A DNA stretch of 60,946 nt from Neisseria sp. GTDB taxonomy: Bacteria > Pseudomonadota > Gammaproteobacteria > Burkholderiales > Neisseriaceae. The first letter of the stretch is position 1; the number at the start of each line of letters is the position of its first letter. Both the position numbers and the translations under genes were made by a program. The notes under the pieces were generated by a model. It saw only the letters and a list, made by a program, of their open reading frames with translations. It did not search any database and had not been told where the DNA came from. Positions 40,891-50,485 of the stretch are shown in pieces. The DNA lies in assembly GCF_030530745.1 (NCBI RefSeq), contig NZ_JAUMUI010000013.1, positions 1 through 60,946 of the forward strand. Reading direction: 5' to 3'.

Positions 40891-41892
40891 ATGACCATCA
40901 TCGTAACCGGCGCCGCCGGCTTTATCGGCAGCAACATCGTTCAAGCCTTAAACCGGCGCGGCATCACCGACATCGTTGCCGTCGATAATCTCTCGCGCGG
41001 CGAAAAATTCAAAAACCTGGCCGAGTGCGAAATCGCCCATTATCTCGACAAACACGAGTTTATCCGCCAAGTGCGCGAGCACGAGCTGCCCTACGGCGAC
41101 ATCGAAGCCGTGTTCCACGACGGCGCCTGCTCCGACACCATGGAGCACGACGGCCGCTATATGATGGACAACAACTACCAATACAGCCTCGACCTGCTCG
41201 ACTGGTGCCAAGACGAACGCATCCCCTACCTTTACGCCTCCAGCGCGGCGGTGTACGGCAAAGGCGAAATATTCCGCGAAGAGCGCGAGCTGGAAAAACC
41301 GCTCAACGTTTACGGCTATTCCAAATTCCAATTCGACCAAGTGGTGCGCCGCCGCATGAAAGAGGGGCTGACCGCGCAGGTGGTGGGTTTCCGCTATTTC
41401 AACGTTTACGGGCAGCACGAGCAGCACAAAGGCCGCATGGCGTCGGTGGCCTTCCACCACTTCAACCAATACCGCGAAAACGGCTACGTTAACCTGTTCG
41501 GCGCCAACGACGGCTACGGCAACGGCGAGCAGACCCGCGATTTTGTGAGCGTGGAAGACGTGGTAAAAGTAAACCTGTTTTTCTTCGACCACCCCGAAAA
41601 ATCAGGCATTTTCAACCTCGGCACCGGCCGCAGCCAGCAGTTTAACGAGTTGGCCGCCGCCACCGTCAACGCCTGCCGCTCGGCCGAAGGCAAAGCAGCG
41701 ATGACGCTGGAAGAGCTGGTAAAAGAAGAGCTTATCCGCTATATCCCGTTCCCCGATGCGCTCAAGGGCAAATACCAGAGTTTCACCGAAGCCGACATCT
41801 CGCGCCTGCGCGAAGCGGGCTACGACGGCGCGTTTTTCGACGTAAACGAAGGCGTGAGCCGCTATGTGCAGTGGATGCTGGAAAACCTTTAG
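40891..41892 (+). CDS. hldD: ADP-L-glycero-D-manno-heptose 6-epimerase
   Basis: A 333-residue SDR epimerase for the last step of heptose precursor synthesis for LOS. The NADP loop is GAAGFIGSN (7-15). The catalytic Tyr/Lys are in [10 protein letters not shown] (about 139-148), after [32 protein letters not shown] and the C-terminal [21 protein letters not shown] are HldD signatures. The ATG at 40891 has AAAGGAAAA upstream. It pairs with hldA, 1 kb upstream. Confidence 0.96.
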   Translation: MTIIVTGAAGFIGSNIVQALNRRGITDIVAVDNLSRGEKFKNLAECEIAHYLDKHEFIRQVREHELPYGDIEAVFHDGACSDTMEHDGRYMMDNNYQYSLDLLDWCQDERIPYLYASSAAVYGKGEIFREERELEKPLNVYGYSKFQFDQVVRRRMKEGLTAQVVGFRYFNVYGQHEQHKGRMASVAFHHFNQYRENGYVNLFGANDGYGNGEQTRDFVSVEDVVKVNLFFFDHPEKSGIFNLGTGRSQQFNELAAATVNACRSAEGKAAMTLEELVKEELIRYIPFPDALKGKYQSFTEADISRLREAGYDGAFFDVNEGVSRYVQWMLENL

Positions 41893-42045
41893 CAAGCGCG
41901 GCAGGCCGTCTGAACGGTAAAAATCTTTTATAATTAATGTTTTCAGACGGCCATGTATTGCATTTTCGGCATTGCGCGCCATTTTAAGGCGTATCCCGCC
42001 AAAGATTTTCAGGCCGTCTGAAGCCTGTAAACACAAGGAGAAAAC

Positions 42046-42540
42046 ATGAGCAACCAATACGATTTTGCCACCTCCGACCTGATCGACATTGCGCCCGACA
42101 CCCCGTCGTGCGAAACCCAGTTGCGCCATTTCGGCCGCCGTTACCGCTTCTGCGGCAGAATCCGCACGGTAAAGTGCAGCCGCGACAACGGTTTGGTTAA
42201 AAAGCTGATGAACACCCATTCCGACGGCGAAGTGCTGGTGGTGGACGGCGGCGGCGATTTATACAGCGCGCTGATGGGCGACATGATTGCCGGTGCGGGA
42301 GCAGCCAACGGCTGGGCGGGGGCGGTGGTTTTCGGTGCCATACGCGACAGCGAAGCACTCAACACCCTCGATTTCGGCGTGAAAGCATTGGGCACCAACC
42401 CGCGCAAAAGCGGCAAGGAAGGCACGGGCGAAGTGGACGTGCCGGTCAGCTTCGGCGGCGTAACTTTCACGCCCGGACATTATCTATACAGTGATTCGGA
42501 CGGCATTTTGGTGTCGGAACAACCGTTTCATCAGGAATAA
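42046..42540 (+). CDS. rraA: Ribonuclease E activity regulator RraA
   Basis: A 164-residue trimeric RraA/RraA-like protein. It binds and inhibits RNase E in E. coli; related proteins act as 4-hydroxy-4-methyl-2-oxoglutarate aldolases. [10 protein letters not shown] at the start, the central [25 protein letters not shown] and the [21 protein letters not shown] region match RraA closely. AAGGAG precedes the ATG. The osmC-type gene follows after 3 bases, so they form an operon. Confidence 0.9.
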   Translation: MSNQYDFATSDLIDIAPDTPSCETQLRHFGRRYRFCGRIRTVKCSRDNGLVKKLMNTHSDGEVLVVDGGGDLYSALMGDMIAGAGAANGWAGAVVFGAIRDSEALNTLDFGVKALGTNPRKSGKEGTGEVDVPVSFGGVTFTPGHYLYSDSDGILVSEQPFHQE

Positions 42541-42543
42541 AAC

Positions 42544-42960
42544 ATGCAGGTAACTTCAAAATGGATTGACGGGATGTGCTTTATCGGCACCACGGAGCAC
42601 GGCCACAGCGTAGTGATGGAAGGCGCGGCGGCGGAAGGGGGCGTCAAACGCGGCCCCAGCCCGATGGAAATGCTGTTATTGGGCGTGGCGGGCTGTTCCA
42701 GCATCGACGTGGTGATGATTGCCGAAAAACAGCGCCAAAACATCACCGACTGCCAAGCCGCCGTTACCGCCAAACGGGCAGACGAAGCCCCGCGCGTATT
42801 CACCGAAATCCATATCCATTTCAAAGTGTCCGGCCGCAACCTCAAAGAGAGCGCGGTTGCCAAAGCCGTGGAGATGTCGGCCGAAAAATACTGCTCTGCC
42901 TCGATTATGCTGGGCAAGGCGGCTAAAGTAACGCACAGCTTCGAACTGATCGAGGTATAA
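42544..42960 (+). CDS. OsmC family protein (YhfA-like)
   Basis: A 138-residue OsmC/Ohr-fold protein. The region GPSPMEMLLLGVAGCSSIDVVMI (about 38-60) gives the peroxidatic Cys51. A second Cys is in NITDCQAAV and a third in EKYCSAS (about 118), where the resolving Cys is expected. Likely a thiol-dependent peroxidase for organic peroxides; the true substrate is open. It starts 3 bases after rraA. Confidence 0.85.
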   Translation: MQVTSKWIDGMCFIGTTEHGHSVVMEGAAAEGGVKRGPSPMEMLLLGVAGCSSIDVVMIAEKQRQNITDCQAAVTAKRADEAPRVFTEIHIHFKVSGRNLKESAVAKAVEMSAEKYCSASIMLGKAAKVTHSFELIEV

Positions 42961-42973
42961 AGATTCCGTCGGT

Positions 42974-43007
42974 TAAGGCCGTCTGAAAAACCGTTCGGAC
43001 GGCCTTG
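42974..43007 (+). terminator. DUS hairpin after the osmC-type gene
   Basis: AAGGCCGTCTGAA and TTCGGACGGCCTT pair with one mismatch around a loop of about 6 bases, 14 bases past the stop. Confidence 0.55.
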
Positions 43008-43046
43008 AAACCTGCCTGTACCGACTCTGAAACAAAGAAACGCAGT

Positions 43047-43766
43047 ATGACTGAAAACAGCAATAATACCAACAACATGTTTTACGCTCCCGCAGCTTCC
43101 GCTTCAATGGAAGAAAGGCACGATTCCGAGCTGTTCAGGGTATACGCCCGGATTCTCGACGGAATCACCGACCACCAGCTCCGCCCCGGCCGCAAACTGA
43201 CCGAATCCGATCTGTGCCGGCAGATGGTGTGTTCGCGCGGTACAGTGCGCGGTGCCTTATCGTTGCTGGCACACGATAAAATCGTTGATTTGCAGCCGAA
43301 CCGGGGCGCGTTCGTGCACGTTCCTGATGCCAAAGAAACCCAAGACGTATTTAAAATGCGCATCGCTTTAGAAGAAACCGTTATCAATATGCTGCTTGAG
43401 CAGCCCGATTTGGCCGAGCGTACCAAACCGCTGTATGCCTTGATAGAGCGGGAAGAAGCCGCCTTCGCACGTGGCGATCGTGTGGCTTGGAACCGCCTTT
43501 CCAACGCATTTCACGTGGAGTTGGCGCGCCTGCTTGATAATCAGGTTTTACTTGATATCGTCAACACCCTGTGTGCCCGTTCCTCACTGATTATCGCCGT
43601 TTTCGACGCCCCCAAAGACAGCCTGCGCCACACCTATTGCGAACACCGGGAAATCCTCGATCTGGTGGTAGCGGGCAAAGGCAACCGCGCCTGCAAAATG
43701 ATGCGCAAACACTTGGGCCAATGCCAGGTGCGCCTGCTGCGCAAATTCGGTTTGGAAGAAGAATAA
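43047..43766 (+). CDS. GntR-family transcriptional regulator (FCD type)
   Basis: A 239-residue DNA-binding regulator. Residues 25-90 form the GntR winged helix ([57 protein letters not shown]). Residues 100-230 form the all-helical FCD ligand domain, with His residues ([20 protein letters not shown]) suited to metal and organic acid. The ATG at 43047 (MTENSNN) is preferred over a longer frame. Neighbours do not reveal the regulon. Neisseria GdhR is of this family, but I cannot show identity. Confidence 0.82.
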   Translation: MTENSNNTNNMFYAPAASASMEERHDSELFRVYARILDGITDHQLRPGRKLTESDLCRQMVCSRGTVRGALSLLAHDKIVDLQPNRGAFVHVPDAKETQDVFKMRIALEETVINMLLEQPDLAERTKPLYALIEREEAAFARGDRVAWNRLSNAFHVELARLLDNQVLLDIVNTLCARSSLIIAVFDAPKDSLRHTYCEHREILDLVVAGKGNRACKMMRKHLGQCQVRLLRKFGLEEE

Positions 43767-43926
43767 ACCCTTATGCCTTGCCACACAGGCAAGCCGTTAC
43801 GCCATCACTCTATTGAAGAGCCGCACAAATTTTGTAAATTTCAAAAAGAGCATGTTATCTGGGGGTGAAACGAGGCCGTCTGAAACGGTTTCAGATGGCT
43901 TGATTCCTTCAAAACCATATTTTCAA

Positions 43927-44781
43927 ATGACTGACATACACCTTATCCGGCAGCTGGATTCACTGCTGCCGCAAACCCAATGCCGCGAATGCGGCTATCA
44001 GGGTTGTTTGCCCTATGCACGGGCGTTGGCCGAAGGAGGGGCTGAAATCAATCTGTGTGCGCCGGGCGGAGAGGCTGTTATGCTGGATATTGCCGGCCTG
44101 CTCGGCAGGCCGCCGCTCAAGCCCGCCAAAATCCAGGAAAAAGCACTGGCATGGATAGACGAAACCGCGTGCATAGGCTGCACGGCCTGCATCAGAGCCT
44201 GCCCGGTTGATGCCATTATGGGCGCGTCCAAACAGATGCACACGGTTATCCGCAACGAATGCACGGGATGCGGATTGTGTGTGGTACCGTGCCCGGTCGA
44301 CTGCATCCATATGCAGCCGGTAAAGGCCGGTTTTCTGCCGCTGGCGCACGCAGGCGGACACGGCGGCAATCCGCGCCAAGCCGCAGCCGAATATGCCCGC
44401 GCCCGTTTTACCTGGCACGAAAAGCGCACGGCGAGAGACTTGCAGGAGAAAAAAGCCCGCTTGGCCGAACGGGAAGCCGCCGTTAAAGCCAAAGCGGCAG
44501 GGCAGGCCGCCACGACGCGGACGGCCGCTCCCTCGTTCAGTCCGGCCGACCTGATTGCACAGGCGATGGCGCGCGCCCAAGCACAGCAAACGCAACGGGT
44601 GGTGTCGGCCAACCGCGAAGTTTATCAGGCAAAGCAGTTGGAAGAGGCCAAAGAGCGCGCCGCCTACCGCCGCGCGCAGCGCGATTTGCAATACGGCACG
44701 GAAGAAGAGAAAGCGGCGGCATTGGTGTTTCTGCGGCAATATAAGGCCGAACAGGAGGCTAAAGCGGCCAAGCGCGATTAG
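43927..44781 (+). CDS. Orphan RnfB-like ferredoxin with C-terminal coiled coil
   Basis: A 284-residue iron-sulfur protein. Residues 17-45 hold the Fes-type [4Fe-4S] motif C19-x2-C22-x4-C27...C44. Two bacterial ferredoxin motifs follow: C82, C85, C88, C92 and C112, C115, C118, C122. Residues 165-284 are a long, charged Ala/Glu/Lys helix, probably a coiled coil. The N-terminal membrane anchor of ordinary RnfB is absent, and no other rnf/rsx gene is near, so the Rnf complex role is doubtful. Similar soluble forms occur in other betaproteobacteria. The partner is unknown. Confidence 0.82.
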   Translation: MTDIHLIRQLDSLLPQTQCRECGYQGCLPYARALAEGGAEINLCAPGGEAVMLDIAGLLGRPPLKPAKIQEKALAWIDETACIGCTACIRACPVDAIMGASKQMHTVIRNECTGCGLCVVPCPVDCIHMQPVKAGFLPLAHAGGHGGNPRQAAAEYARARFTWHEKRTARDLQEKKARLAEREAAVKAKAAGQAATTRTAAPSFSPADLIAQAMARAQAQQTQRVVSANREVYQAKQLEEAKERAAYRRAQRDLQYGTEEEKAAALVFLRQYKAEQEAKAAKRD

Positions 44782-44820
44782 GTTTGTCCGCCACTGCCAA
44801 TCAACTTAAACCGCAGTATT

Positions 44821-44905
44821 GCCATATTCGGACTAAGCCCGAGTATGGCGTACGCTTTTCTTATAGTGATTTACAGTTGCCGGTTTTGAAAGATGCCGCA
44901 CTATA
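44821..44905. repeat. Repeat remnants between RnfB-like gene and slyD
   Basis: GCCATATTCGGACTAAGCCC with GAGTATGGCG (44821-44850) is a single degraded arm of the double-hairpin family. TATAGTG (44862) and CACTATA (44905) are inverted ends of a 44-base piece like a deleted Correia element. Confidence 0.4.
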
Positions 44906-44911
44906 ACGATA

Positions 44912-44940
44912 CAGGCCGTCTGAAAGTTTCAGACGGCCTG
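44912..44940 (-). terminator. DUS inverted-pair terminator after slyD
   Basis: CAGGCCGTCTGAAA and its complement meet with almost no loop, 25 bases past the slyD stop on the minus strand. Confidence 0.65.
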
Positions 44941-44964
44941 TTGCTGTTTGGAAAACCGGCTCGG

Positions 44965-45444
44965 TTAATGATGGTGTCCGTGCTCGCCGTGCACATGGCC
45001 ATGGGCGATTTCTTCTTCGCTGGCATCGCGCACGCTGTCAACCGTGGCTTTGAAGCGGATTTTCATGCCGGCCAGCGGGTGGTTGCCGTCAACTACGGCT
45101 TTGCCGTCGGCCACATCGGTTACGCGGTAAACCCACACGTCGCCGGTTTCGGGGTCGTCGGCTTCGAACATCATGCCCACTTCCACTTCAACGGGAAACA
45201 CATCTGCATCTTCGATACGCACCAATCCGGGGTCTTGCTCGCCGAAAGCATCGTCGGGCTGTAAAACAATATCTACCACATCACCTGTTTCTTTTCCATG
45301 CAGCGCTTCTTCCACCAGCGGAAAAATACCGTCGTAGCCGCCGTGAAGGTAGGTAATGGGTTGTTCGGTTTTGTCGAGCAGTTGGTCGTCGGCGTCAAAC
45401 ATCTCGTAATGCAGGGTAACAACAGAATTTTTTTGGATAGCCAT
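44965..45444 (-). CDS. slyD: FKBP-type peptidyl-prolyl isomerase SlyD
   Basis: A 159-residue prolyl isomerase and chaperone. The FKBP part (1-70, 125-145) is split by the insert-in-flap chaperone domain (about 71-125, VRIEDADVFPVEVEVGMMFEA). The C-terminal HGHVHGEHGHHH is a nickel/zinc-binding His tail, shorter than in E. coli. Start at 45444 (MAIQKNSVV); an upstream in-frame extension has no family similarity. Monocistronic, behind a long AT-rich region. Confidence 0.93.
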   Translation of the reverse strand: MAIQKNSVVTLHYEMFDADDQLLDKTEQPITYLHGGYDGIFPLVEEALHGKETGDVVDIVLQPDDAFGEQDPGLVRIEDADVFPVEVEVGMMFEADDPETGDVWVYRVTDVADGKAVVDGNHPLAGMKIRFKATVDSVRDASEEEIAHGHVHGEHGHHH

Positions 45445-45926
45445 GCTGAGGTCCTTGTTTGTTTGCTTTGAAAATTCGGTTTCTTCGATAAAACTTTGAT
45501 GATTGTAACACATTAGCGGCTGTATTTTTGGTTTCAATTTGCAGGGAGAAATCAAGCCGGGTATACTAAAATTTATGCAAATGTTGTATTTTTGCTACTT
45601 GGTGCGGGCGTTGTGGCAAATAATTCGAAATAATTATAAAAATAGTTTTATTTGTTATCAAATTATTTAAATTTTTGAAATTTCAATGCAAACTTTAATT
45701 TCATTACAAAAATAAAGCAGAAATTTGCAATTTATATTGAACTTATTCCCGCTTTGATATGACTAAGCTACCATATTCATGATTAGCTGGGTTGTCGGCT
45801 GCATTGCATCGGCCGGAGAGGTCGGGCATAATGCCGCAGCAATTCAGTAATGAATTTCTTTCCCATATGAGGCCGGGTTCGCGCCTGTGCCGATTTTGTT
45901 TTAAATCGATTTAAAAGGTATTGAAA
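45445..45926. other. AT-rich intergenic region between slyD and lipoprotein gene
   Basis: About 480 bases, very AT-rich from 45600 to 45780, hold the divergent promoters of slyD and the Ala-rich lipoprotein gene. TTGAAC near 45737, with TATGAC 15 bases later, is a weak promoter candidate toward the right. I see no gene, DUS or repeat. Confidence 0.45.
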
Positions 45927-46166
45927 ATGAAAAAATCTCTGTTAGCCGCTGCTCTGATGTCTTTGTTCCTGGCCGCCTGCGGTCAGCAAGCCGATGCTCC
46001 CGAAGCTGCCGCTTCTGCTGCCGACGAAGCTGCTTCTGCAGTTGATGCGGTTGCTTCTGAAGTTTCCGATGCTGCAACCGAAGCTGAATCTGCTGCTGCT
46101 TCTGCTGCCGACACTGCTGTTGACGCTGCTGCTTCTGCTACCGGTGCAGCTTCAGAAGCCCAATAA
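45927..46166 (+). CDS. Small Ala-rich lipoprotein
   Basis: A 79-residue secreted lipoprotein. Its signal peptide ends in FLAAC, with lipidated Cys18. After GQQADAPEAA the mature part is nearly all Ala, Ser, Glu, Asp and Val in heptad-like repeats (ASAADEAASAVDAVASEVSDAA...), probably one long amphipathic helix, as in Lpp-like proteins. No aromatic residues and no Lys at the end, so a covalent peptidoglycan link of the Lpp kind is not evident. I recognise no named family. ATG at 45927 is chosen over TTG at 45921. A strong terminator follows. Confidence 0.8.
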   Translation: MKKSLLAAALMSLFLAACGQQADAPEAAASAADEAASAVDAVASEVSDAATEAESAAASAADTAVDAAASATGAASEAQ

Positions 46167-46188
46167 GCGTATTTTTGAAATATGCGGT

Positions 46189-46219
46189 AAAAAACAGGAT
46201 ACAATGTATCCTGTTTTTT
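46189..46219 (+). terminator. Rho-independent terminator after the lipoprotein gene
   Basis: AACAGGATACA and TGTATCCTGTT pair, with A6 before and T6 after, 23 bases past the stop. It is not DUS-based, unlike most terminators here. Confidence 0.85.
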
Positions 46220-46290
46220 GTTTTGGACAGCCCCTTATCTTTTCCGAAACCTTCTTAGAAAGGTTTTTCGTTTTTCAGACGGCCCGAATT

Positions 46291-47664
46291 ATGAATCCGC
46301 AACATATCAAAACGGCATTGCTGCAATTTTTAAGTGCAGACGAAATCTTAGAAGACGCATCCGTCTGGCTGACCGATCAGCGCCGCCGCTATACAGGCAC
46401 GGCCGATGCGGTGGTGCAGCCTAAAAGTGTGGCTGCGGTGCAGCAGTTGATGCGGTTTTGTTTTGAAAACCGGATAGCGGTAACGCCGCAGGGCGGCAAC
46501 ACGGGGTTGTGCGGAGCTGCCGTACCCGAGGGCGGGGTGTTGCTGAACCTTTCCAAACTCAACCGAATCCGCAGTATTAATTTGGCCGACAATGCCGTTA
46601 CCGTGGATGCGGGTGTGGTGCTGCAAACGGTACAGGAAGCGGCGGCGGGGGCAGGGCGGCTGTTTCCGTTGAGTTTGGCCAGCGAAGGGTCGTGCCAAAT
46701 CGGCGGCAATATCGCCTGCAATGCGGGCGGCTTGAATGTGTTGCGCTATGGAACTATGCGCGATTTGGTGTTGGGGTTGGAAGTGGTGTTACCAAACGGC
46801 GAATTGGTTTCGCACCTGCACCCGCTGCATAAAAACACCACCGGTTATGATTTGCGCCATCTGTTTATCGGCAGTGAAGGCACGTTGGGTGTGATAACGG
46901 GGGCGACGTTGAAACTGTTTGCGTTGCCGAAAACCGTTGAAACCGTGTGGGTGGGGGTGGATTCGATAGGGCGGGCGGTGGAACTGCTTACGCTGGTGCA
47001 GGGCTGCTTTGCCGAGCGTTTGTGCAGCTTCGAACTGGTCAGCCGTTTTGCGTTGTCGTTGTCGTCCGATTTCAGCCGTATCGGCCAACCGGTTGATGCG
47101 CCGTGGCATATTCTGCTGGAGTTGGCCGACTCGATGGAAAGCGGCGGCTTGGGTGAAGAGTTGGCGGAGTTTTTGCTGGCGCACGGTTTCGGCAATGCCG
47201 TGGCGGCGCAATCCGAAGCCGAACGCCAAGCCTTGTGGGCGTTGCGGGAAAATATTTCCGCATCGCAGCGCAATCTTGGCGCCAGTATCAAACACGATAT
47301 TGCGGTGCCGATTGAGAAAGCGGCCGGGTTTGTGGCCGATTGTGAAACTGCGCTTCAAACGGCCTTTCCCGGCATCAATATCGTGGTGTTCGGCCATCTG
47401 GGCGACGGCAGCCTGCACTACAATACCTTCCTGCCTGGCGTGCTGGATAACGGTGTATATGAATATGAAGATGCGGTGAATGCCGTGGTGTATGAAAATG
47501 TGTTGGCCTGTAACGGAACGGTGGCGGCGGAGCACGGTATCGGCATGGTGAAGAAGCAATGGCTGCCGAGCGTGCGCAGTGCGGCGGAAATCGCCCTGAT
47601 GCGGGCTGTGAAGGCCGAGCTTGATCCGCGCGGCATTATGAATCCGGGTAAATTGCTGCCGTAG
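46291..47664 (+). CDS. FAD-binding oxidoreductase, GlcD/D-2-hydroxyacid dehydrogenase type
   Basis: A 457-residue flavoprotein of the PCMH/VAO family. The FAD pyrophosphate loop PQGGNTGLCGAAVPEGGVLLNLS is at about 68-90. GGNIACNAGGLNVLRYGTMRD and YDLRHLFIGSEGTLGVIT follow. The C-terminal FGHLGDGSLHYN and ACNGTVAAEHGIGMVKKQWL hold the metal and substrate His residues of D-2-hydroxyglutarate/glycolate dehydrogenases. The substrate is a D-2-hydroxyacid; which one is not decided by sequence. ATG at 46291 is preferred; the frame upstream overlaps the lipoprotein gene. Distinct from dld at 19.5 kb. Confidence 0.87.
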   Translation: MNPQHIKTALLQFLSADEILEDASVWLTDQRRRYTGTADAVVQPKSVAAVQQLMRFCFENRIAVTPQGGNTGLCGAAVPEGGVLLNLSKLNRIRSINLADNAVTVDAGVVLQTVQEAAAGAGRLFPLSLASEGSCQIGGNIACNAGGLNVLRYGTMRDLVLGLEVVLPNGELVSHLHPLHKNTTGYDLRHLFIGSEGTLGVITGATLKLFALPKTVETVWVGVDSIGRAVELLTLVQGCFAERLCSFELVSRFALSLSSDFSRIGQPVDAPWHILLELADSMESGGLGEELAEFLLAHGFGNAVAAQSEAERQALWALRENISASQRNLGASIKHDIAVPIEKAAGFVADCETALQTAFPGINIVVFGHLGDGSLHYNTFLPGVLDNGVYEYEDAVNAVVYENVLACNGTVAAEHGIGMVKKQWLPSVRSAAEIALMRAVKAELDPRGIMNPGKLLP

Positions 47665-47914
47665 TTTTGTTTCAGACGGCATGTGGTCTGCGAAAAAAAA
47701 ACGGTCAGGCACCCTGAAATGCCCTGTCTGCCAAAATAACCCCATTGGTTTCTGCAAAAATCCGGGCCGTTTGAAAAACAAGCGGATGCAGTTTCTGCGG
47801 AGCTGAAACTTTTCAGACGGCCTGTTTGAATCCGCGCAAATTAATTATTTTACGCCTGTTTTTTGTGGCGGGGCAGTATTTTTACCGCCGTTTTTTCCTA
47901 CTACATTTCGCTAC
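47665..47914. other. Intergenic region before the pflB promoter
   Basis: About 250 bases with a TTTCAGACGGCAT DUS after the oxidoreductase gene, another DUS near 47810, and poly-A and T-rich tracts. No gene is seen. Confidence 0.45.
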
Positions 47915-47928
47915 CTGATTTATATCAA
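47915..47928 (+). promoter_or_regulatory. FNR-type site upstream of pflB
   Basis: CTGATTTATATCAA matches the FNR consensus TTGAT-N4-ATCAA at nine of ten bases. A possible -10 TATCCT lies at 47980-47985, which would place the site about 70 bases upstream of the start. Anaerobic control of pfl by FNR is known in E. coli. Confidence 0.6.
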
Positions 47929-48043
47929 TAAGTAATTTTATTTCAATAAAATTGCAGCGCACCTGTTTTGAATCAGTGCTATCCTGTGCCCGTTAAGTTT
48001 TACATAATCTGTTTCTTATATTTTTGAAAACAAGGAGTTAAAA

Positions 48044-50329
48044 ATGGCTGCCACCACACAGGAGCGCCCCGCTGCATGGGCCGGCTTTAAAGCCGGCGAG
48101 TGGGAGAACAGTATTGACGTACGTGATTTTATTCAGAAAAACTACACGCCTTATGAAGGTAACGCCGACTTTTTAGCCCCCGCCACCGAAGCCACCGTCA
48201 AACTGTGGGCCGAAGTGATGGAAGGCATCAAAGTGGAAAACCGCACCCACGAGCCTTATAAAATCGACGCCCAAACGGTTTCCGGCATTACCAGCCACGG
48301 CCCAGGCTATATCGACAAAAATTTGGAAACCGTAGTCGGCCTGCAAACCGACGAACCGCTGAAACGCTCCATCATGCCGTTCGGCGGCCTGAAAATGGTG
48401 CAGGATTCGTGCAATATCTACCGTGTGGAGCTGAACCCCACCGTAACCGAAATCTTTACCAAATACCGTAAAACCCACAACCAGGGCGTGTTCGACGTTT
48501 ATACCCCCGATATCCGCCGCTGCCGCAAATCAGGCGTGCTGACCGGCCTGCCCGACGCTTACGGCCGCGGCCGCATCATCGGCGACTACCGCCGCGTGGC
48601 GTTGTACGGTATCGACCGTTTGATGGCCGACAAAGTGGCGCAGTTCAACTCGCTGCAACCCGATTTGGAAGCCGGTAAAAACTTGGAAGAAGTTATCCGC
48701 CGCCGAGAAGAAATCAGTGAACAGCACAAAGCTTTGGGTCAAATGAAAGAAATGGCCGCCGGCTACGGCTTTGATATTTCCGGCCCCGCCAAAAACGCCC
48801 GCGAAGCCGTGCAGTGGACTTATTTTGCCTACTTGGCTGCCGTGAAATCACAAAACGGCGCCGCCATGTCGTTCGGCCGTGTGGCCACTTTCTTAGACAT
48901 CTTCATCGAGCGCGATCTGCAAAACGGCACGTTAACCGAAACCGAAGCGCAAGAGCTGATCGATCATTTGGTGATGAAGCTGCGTATGGTGCGCTTTTTG
49001 CGCACCCCCGAATACGACCAACTGTTCTCAGGCGATCCGATCTGGGCTACCGAATCCATCGGAGGCATGGGCTTGGACGGCCGCACGCTGGTAACCAAAA
49101 ACAGCTTCCGCTTCCTGCACACGCTCTATAACATGGGGCCTTCGCCCGAGCCGAACATCACCGTGTTGTGGTCCGAGCAGCTGCCCGACGGCTTCAAACA
49201 TTTCTGCGCCAAAGTATCCATCGACACTTCGTCTATCCAATACGAAAATGATGATTTGATGCGCCCCGACTTCAACAGCGACGACTACGCCATTGCCTGC
49301 TGCGTCAGCCCGATGGTGGTCGGCAAACAAATGCAGTTCTTCGGCGCGCGTGCCAACTTGGCCAAAACCCTGCTGTATGCAATCAACGGCGGCGTGGACG
49401 AAAAATCGAAAGAACAGGTCGGCCCCAAATCCGAGCCGATTCTCGACGAAGTGCTGAATTTCGACACCGTGATGGCAAAAATGGACAGCTTTATGGATTG
49501 GCTGGCCACCCAATACGTTACCGCGTTGAATATCATCCACTATATGCACGACAAATATTCGTATGAAGCCGCGCTGATGGCCCTGCACGACCGCGACATC
49601 AAACGCACCATGGCCTGCGGTATCGCCGGTTTGTCGGTAGCCGCCGACTCGCTTTCCGCCATCAAATACGCGAAAGTGAAACCCGTGCGCGACGAAAACA
49701 ATATTGCTGTTGATTTTGAAATCGAAGGCGAATACCCGCAGTTCGGCAATAACGACGACCGCGTTGACGACATCGCCTGCGATTTGGTGGAACGCTTCAT
49801 GCGCAAAGTGGCCACCCACCCGATGTACCGCAACGCGATTCCGACCCAATCCGTGCTCACCATCACGTCCAATGTGGTTTACGGCAAAAAAACCGGCAAC
49901 ACCCCCGACGGCCGCCGCGCAGGCGCACCGTTCGGACCCGGCGCCAACCCCATGCACGGCCGCGATGTGAACGGTGCGGTGGCTTCGCTCAGCTCGGTAG
50001 CCAAACTGCCGTTCGAGTTCGCCAAAGACGGTATTTCCTATACCTTCTCGATTGTGCCGGGCGCATTGGGTAAAGACGAGCAGTCCCGCGAACGCAACCT
50101 GGCAGGCCTGATGGACGGTTATTTCCACCATGAGGCCGGCGAAACCGAAGGCGGCCAACACCTGAACGTGAACGTGCTCAACCGCGAAACCCTGATGGAT
50201 GCGATGGAACACCCGGAAAAATATCCGCAGTTAACCATCCGCGTATCCGGTTACGCCGTGCGCTTCAACTCGCTGACCCGCGAGCAGCAGCAAGACGTGA
50301 TTACCCGCACCTTTACGGCAAGCATGTAA
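48044..50329 (+). CDS. pflB: Formate C-acetyltransferase (pyruvate formate-lyase)
   Basis: A 761-residue glycyl-radical enzyme that cleaves pyruvate with CoA into acetyl-CoA and formate without oxygen. The adjacent catalytic cysteines are C419-C420 (IACCVSPM). The radical-bearing Gly736 is in [12 protein letters not shown] near the C-terminus. Length equals E. coli PflB (760). AAGGAG precedes the ATG. The activase gene pflA lies 156 bases downstream past a terminator. An FNR-like site precedes it. Confidence 0.97.
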   Translation: MAATTQERPAAWAGFKAGEWENSIDVRDFIQKNYTPYEGNADFLAPATEATVKLWAEVMEGIKVENRTHEPYKIDAQTVSGITSHGPGYIDKNLETVVGLQTDEPLKRSIMPFGGLKMVQDSCNIYRVELNPTVTEIFTKYRKTHNQGVFDVYTPDIRRCRKSGVLTGLPDAYGRGRIIGDYRRVALYGIDRLMADKVAQFNSLQPDLEAGKNLEEVIRRREEISEQHKALGQMKEMAAGYGFDISGPAKNAREAVQWTYFAYLAAVKSQNGAAMSFGRVATFLDIFIERDLQNGTLTETEAQELIDHLVMKLRMVRFLRTPEYDQLFSGDPIWATESIGGMGLDGRTLVTKNSFRFLHTLYNMGPSPEPNITVLWSEQLPDGFKHFCAKVSIDTSSIQYENDDLMRPDFNSDDYAIACCVSPMVVGKQMQFFGARANLAKTLLYAINGGVDEKSKEQVGPKSEPILDEVLNFDTVMAKMDSFMDWLATQYVTALNIIHYMHDKYSYEAALMALHDRDIKRTMACGIAGLSVAADSLSAIKYAKVKPVRDENNIAVDFEIEGEYPQFGNNDDRVDDIACDLVERFMRKVATHPMYRNAIPTQSVLTITSNVVYGKKTGNTPDGRRAGAPFGPGANPMHGRDVNGAVASLSSVAKLPFEFAKDGISYTFSIVPGALGKDEQSRERNLAGLMDGYFHHEAGETEGGQHLNVNVLNRETLMDAMEHPEKYPQLTIRVSGYAVRFNSLTREQQQDVITRTFTASM

Positions 50330-50350
50330 TCCGGTTCAGGGTTCGTTATC

Positions 50351-50382
50351 AAAATGCCGGGTTCGCAGCCCGGCATTTTTTC
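50351..50382 (+). terminator. Rho-independent terminator between pflB and pflA
   Basis: AAAATGCCGGG and CCCGGCATTTT pair around TTCGCAG, followed by T6. This would make most transcripts end after pflB, so that pflA is made in smaller amount. Confidence 0.85.
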
Positions 50383-50485
50383 AGACGGCCTCACGGATGA
50401 TGCAGGCCGTCTGAAACCTGTTTCAAAAACACCGTTTTATTTCATCGTCAAACCAACCCGTGTAAAACCAAAAAAGACAACCGTC

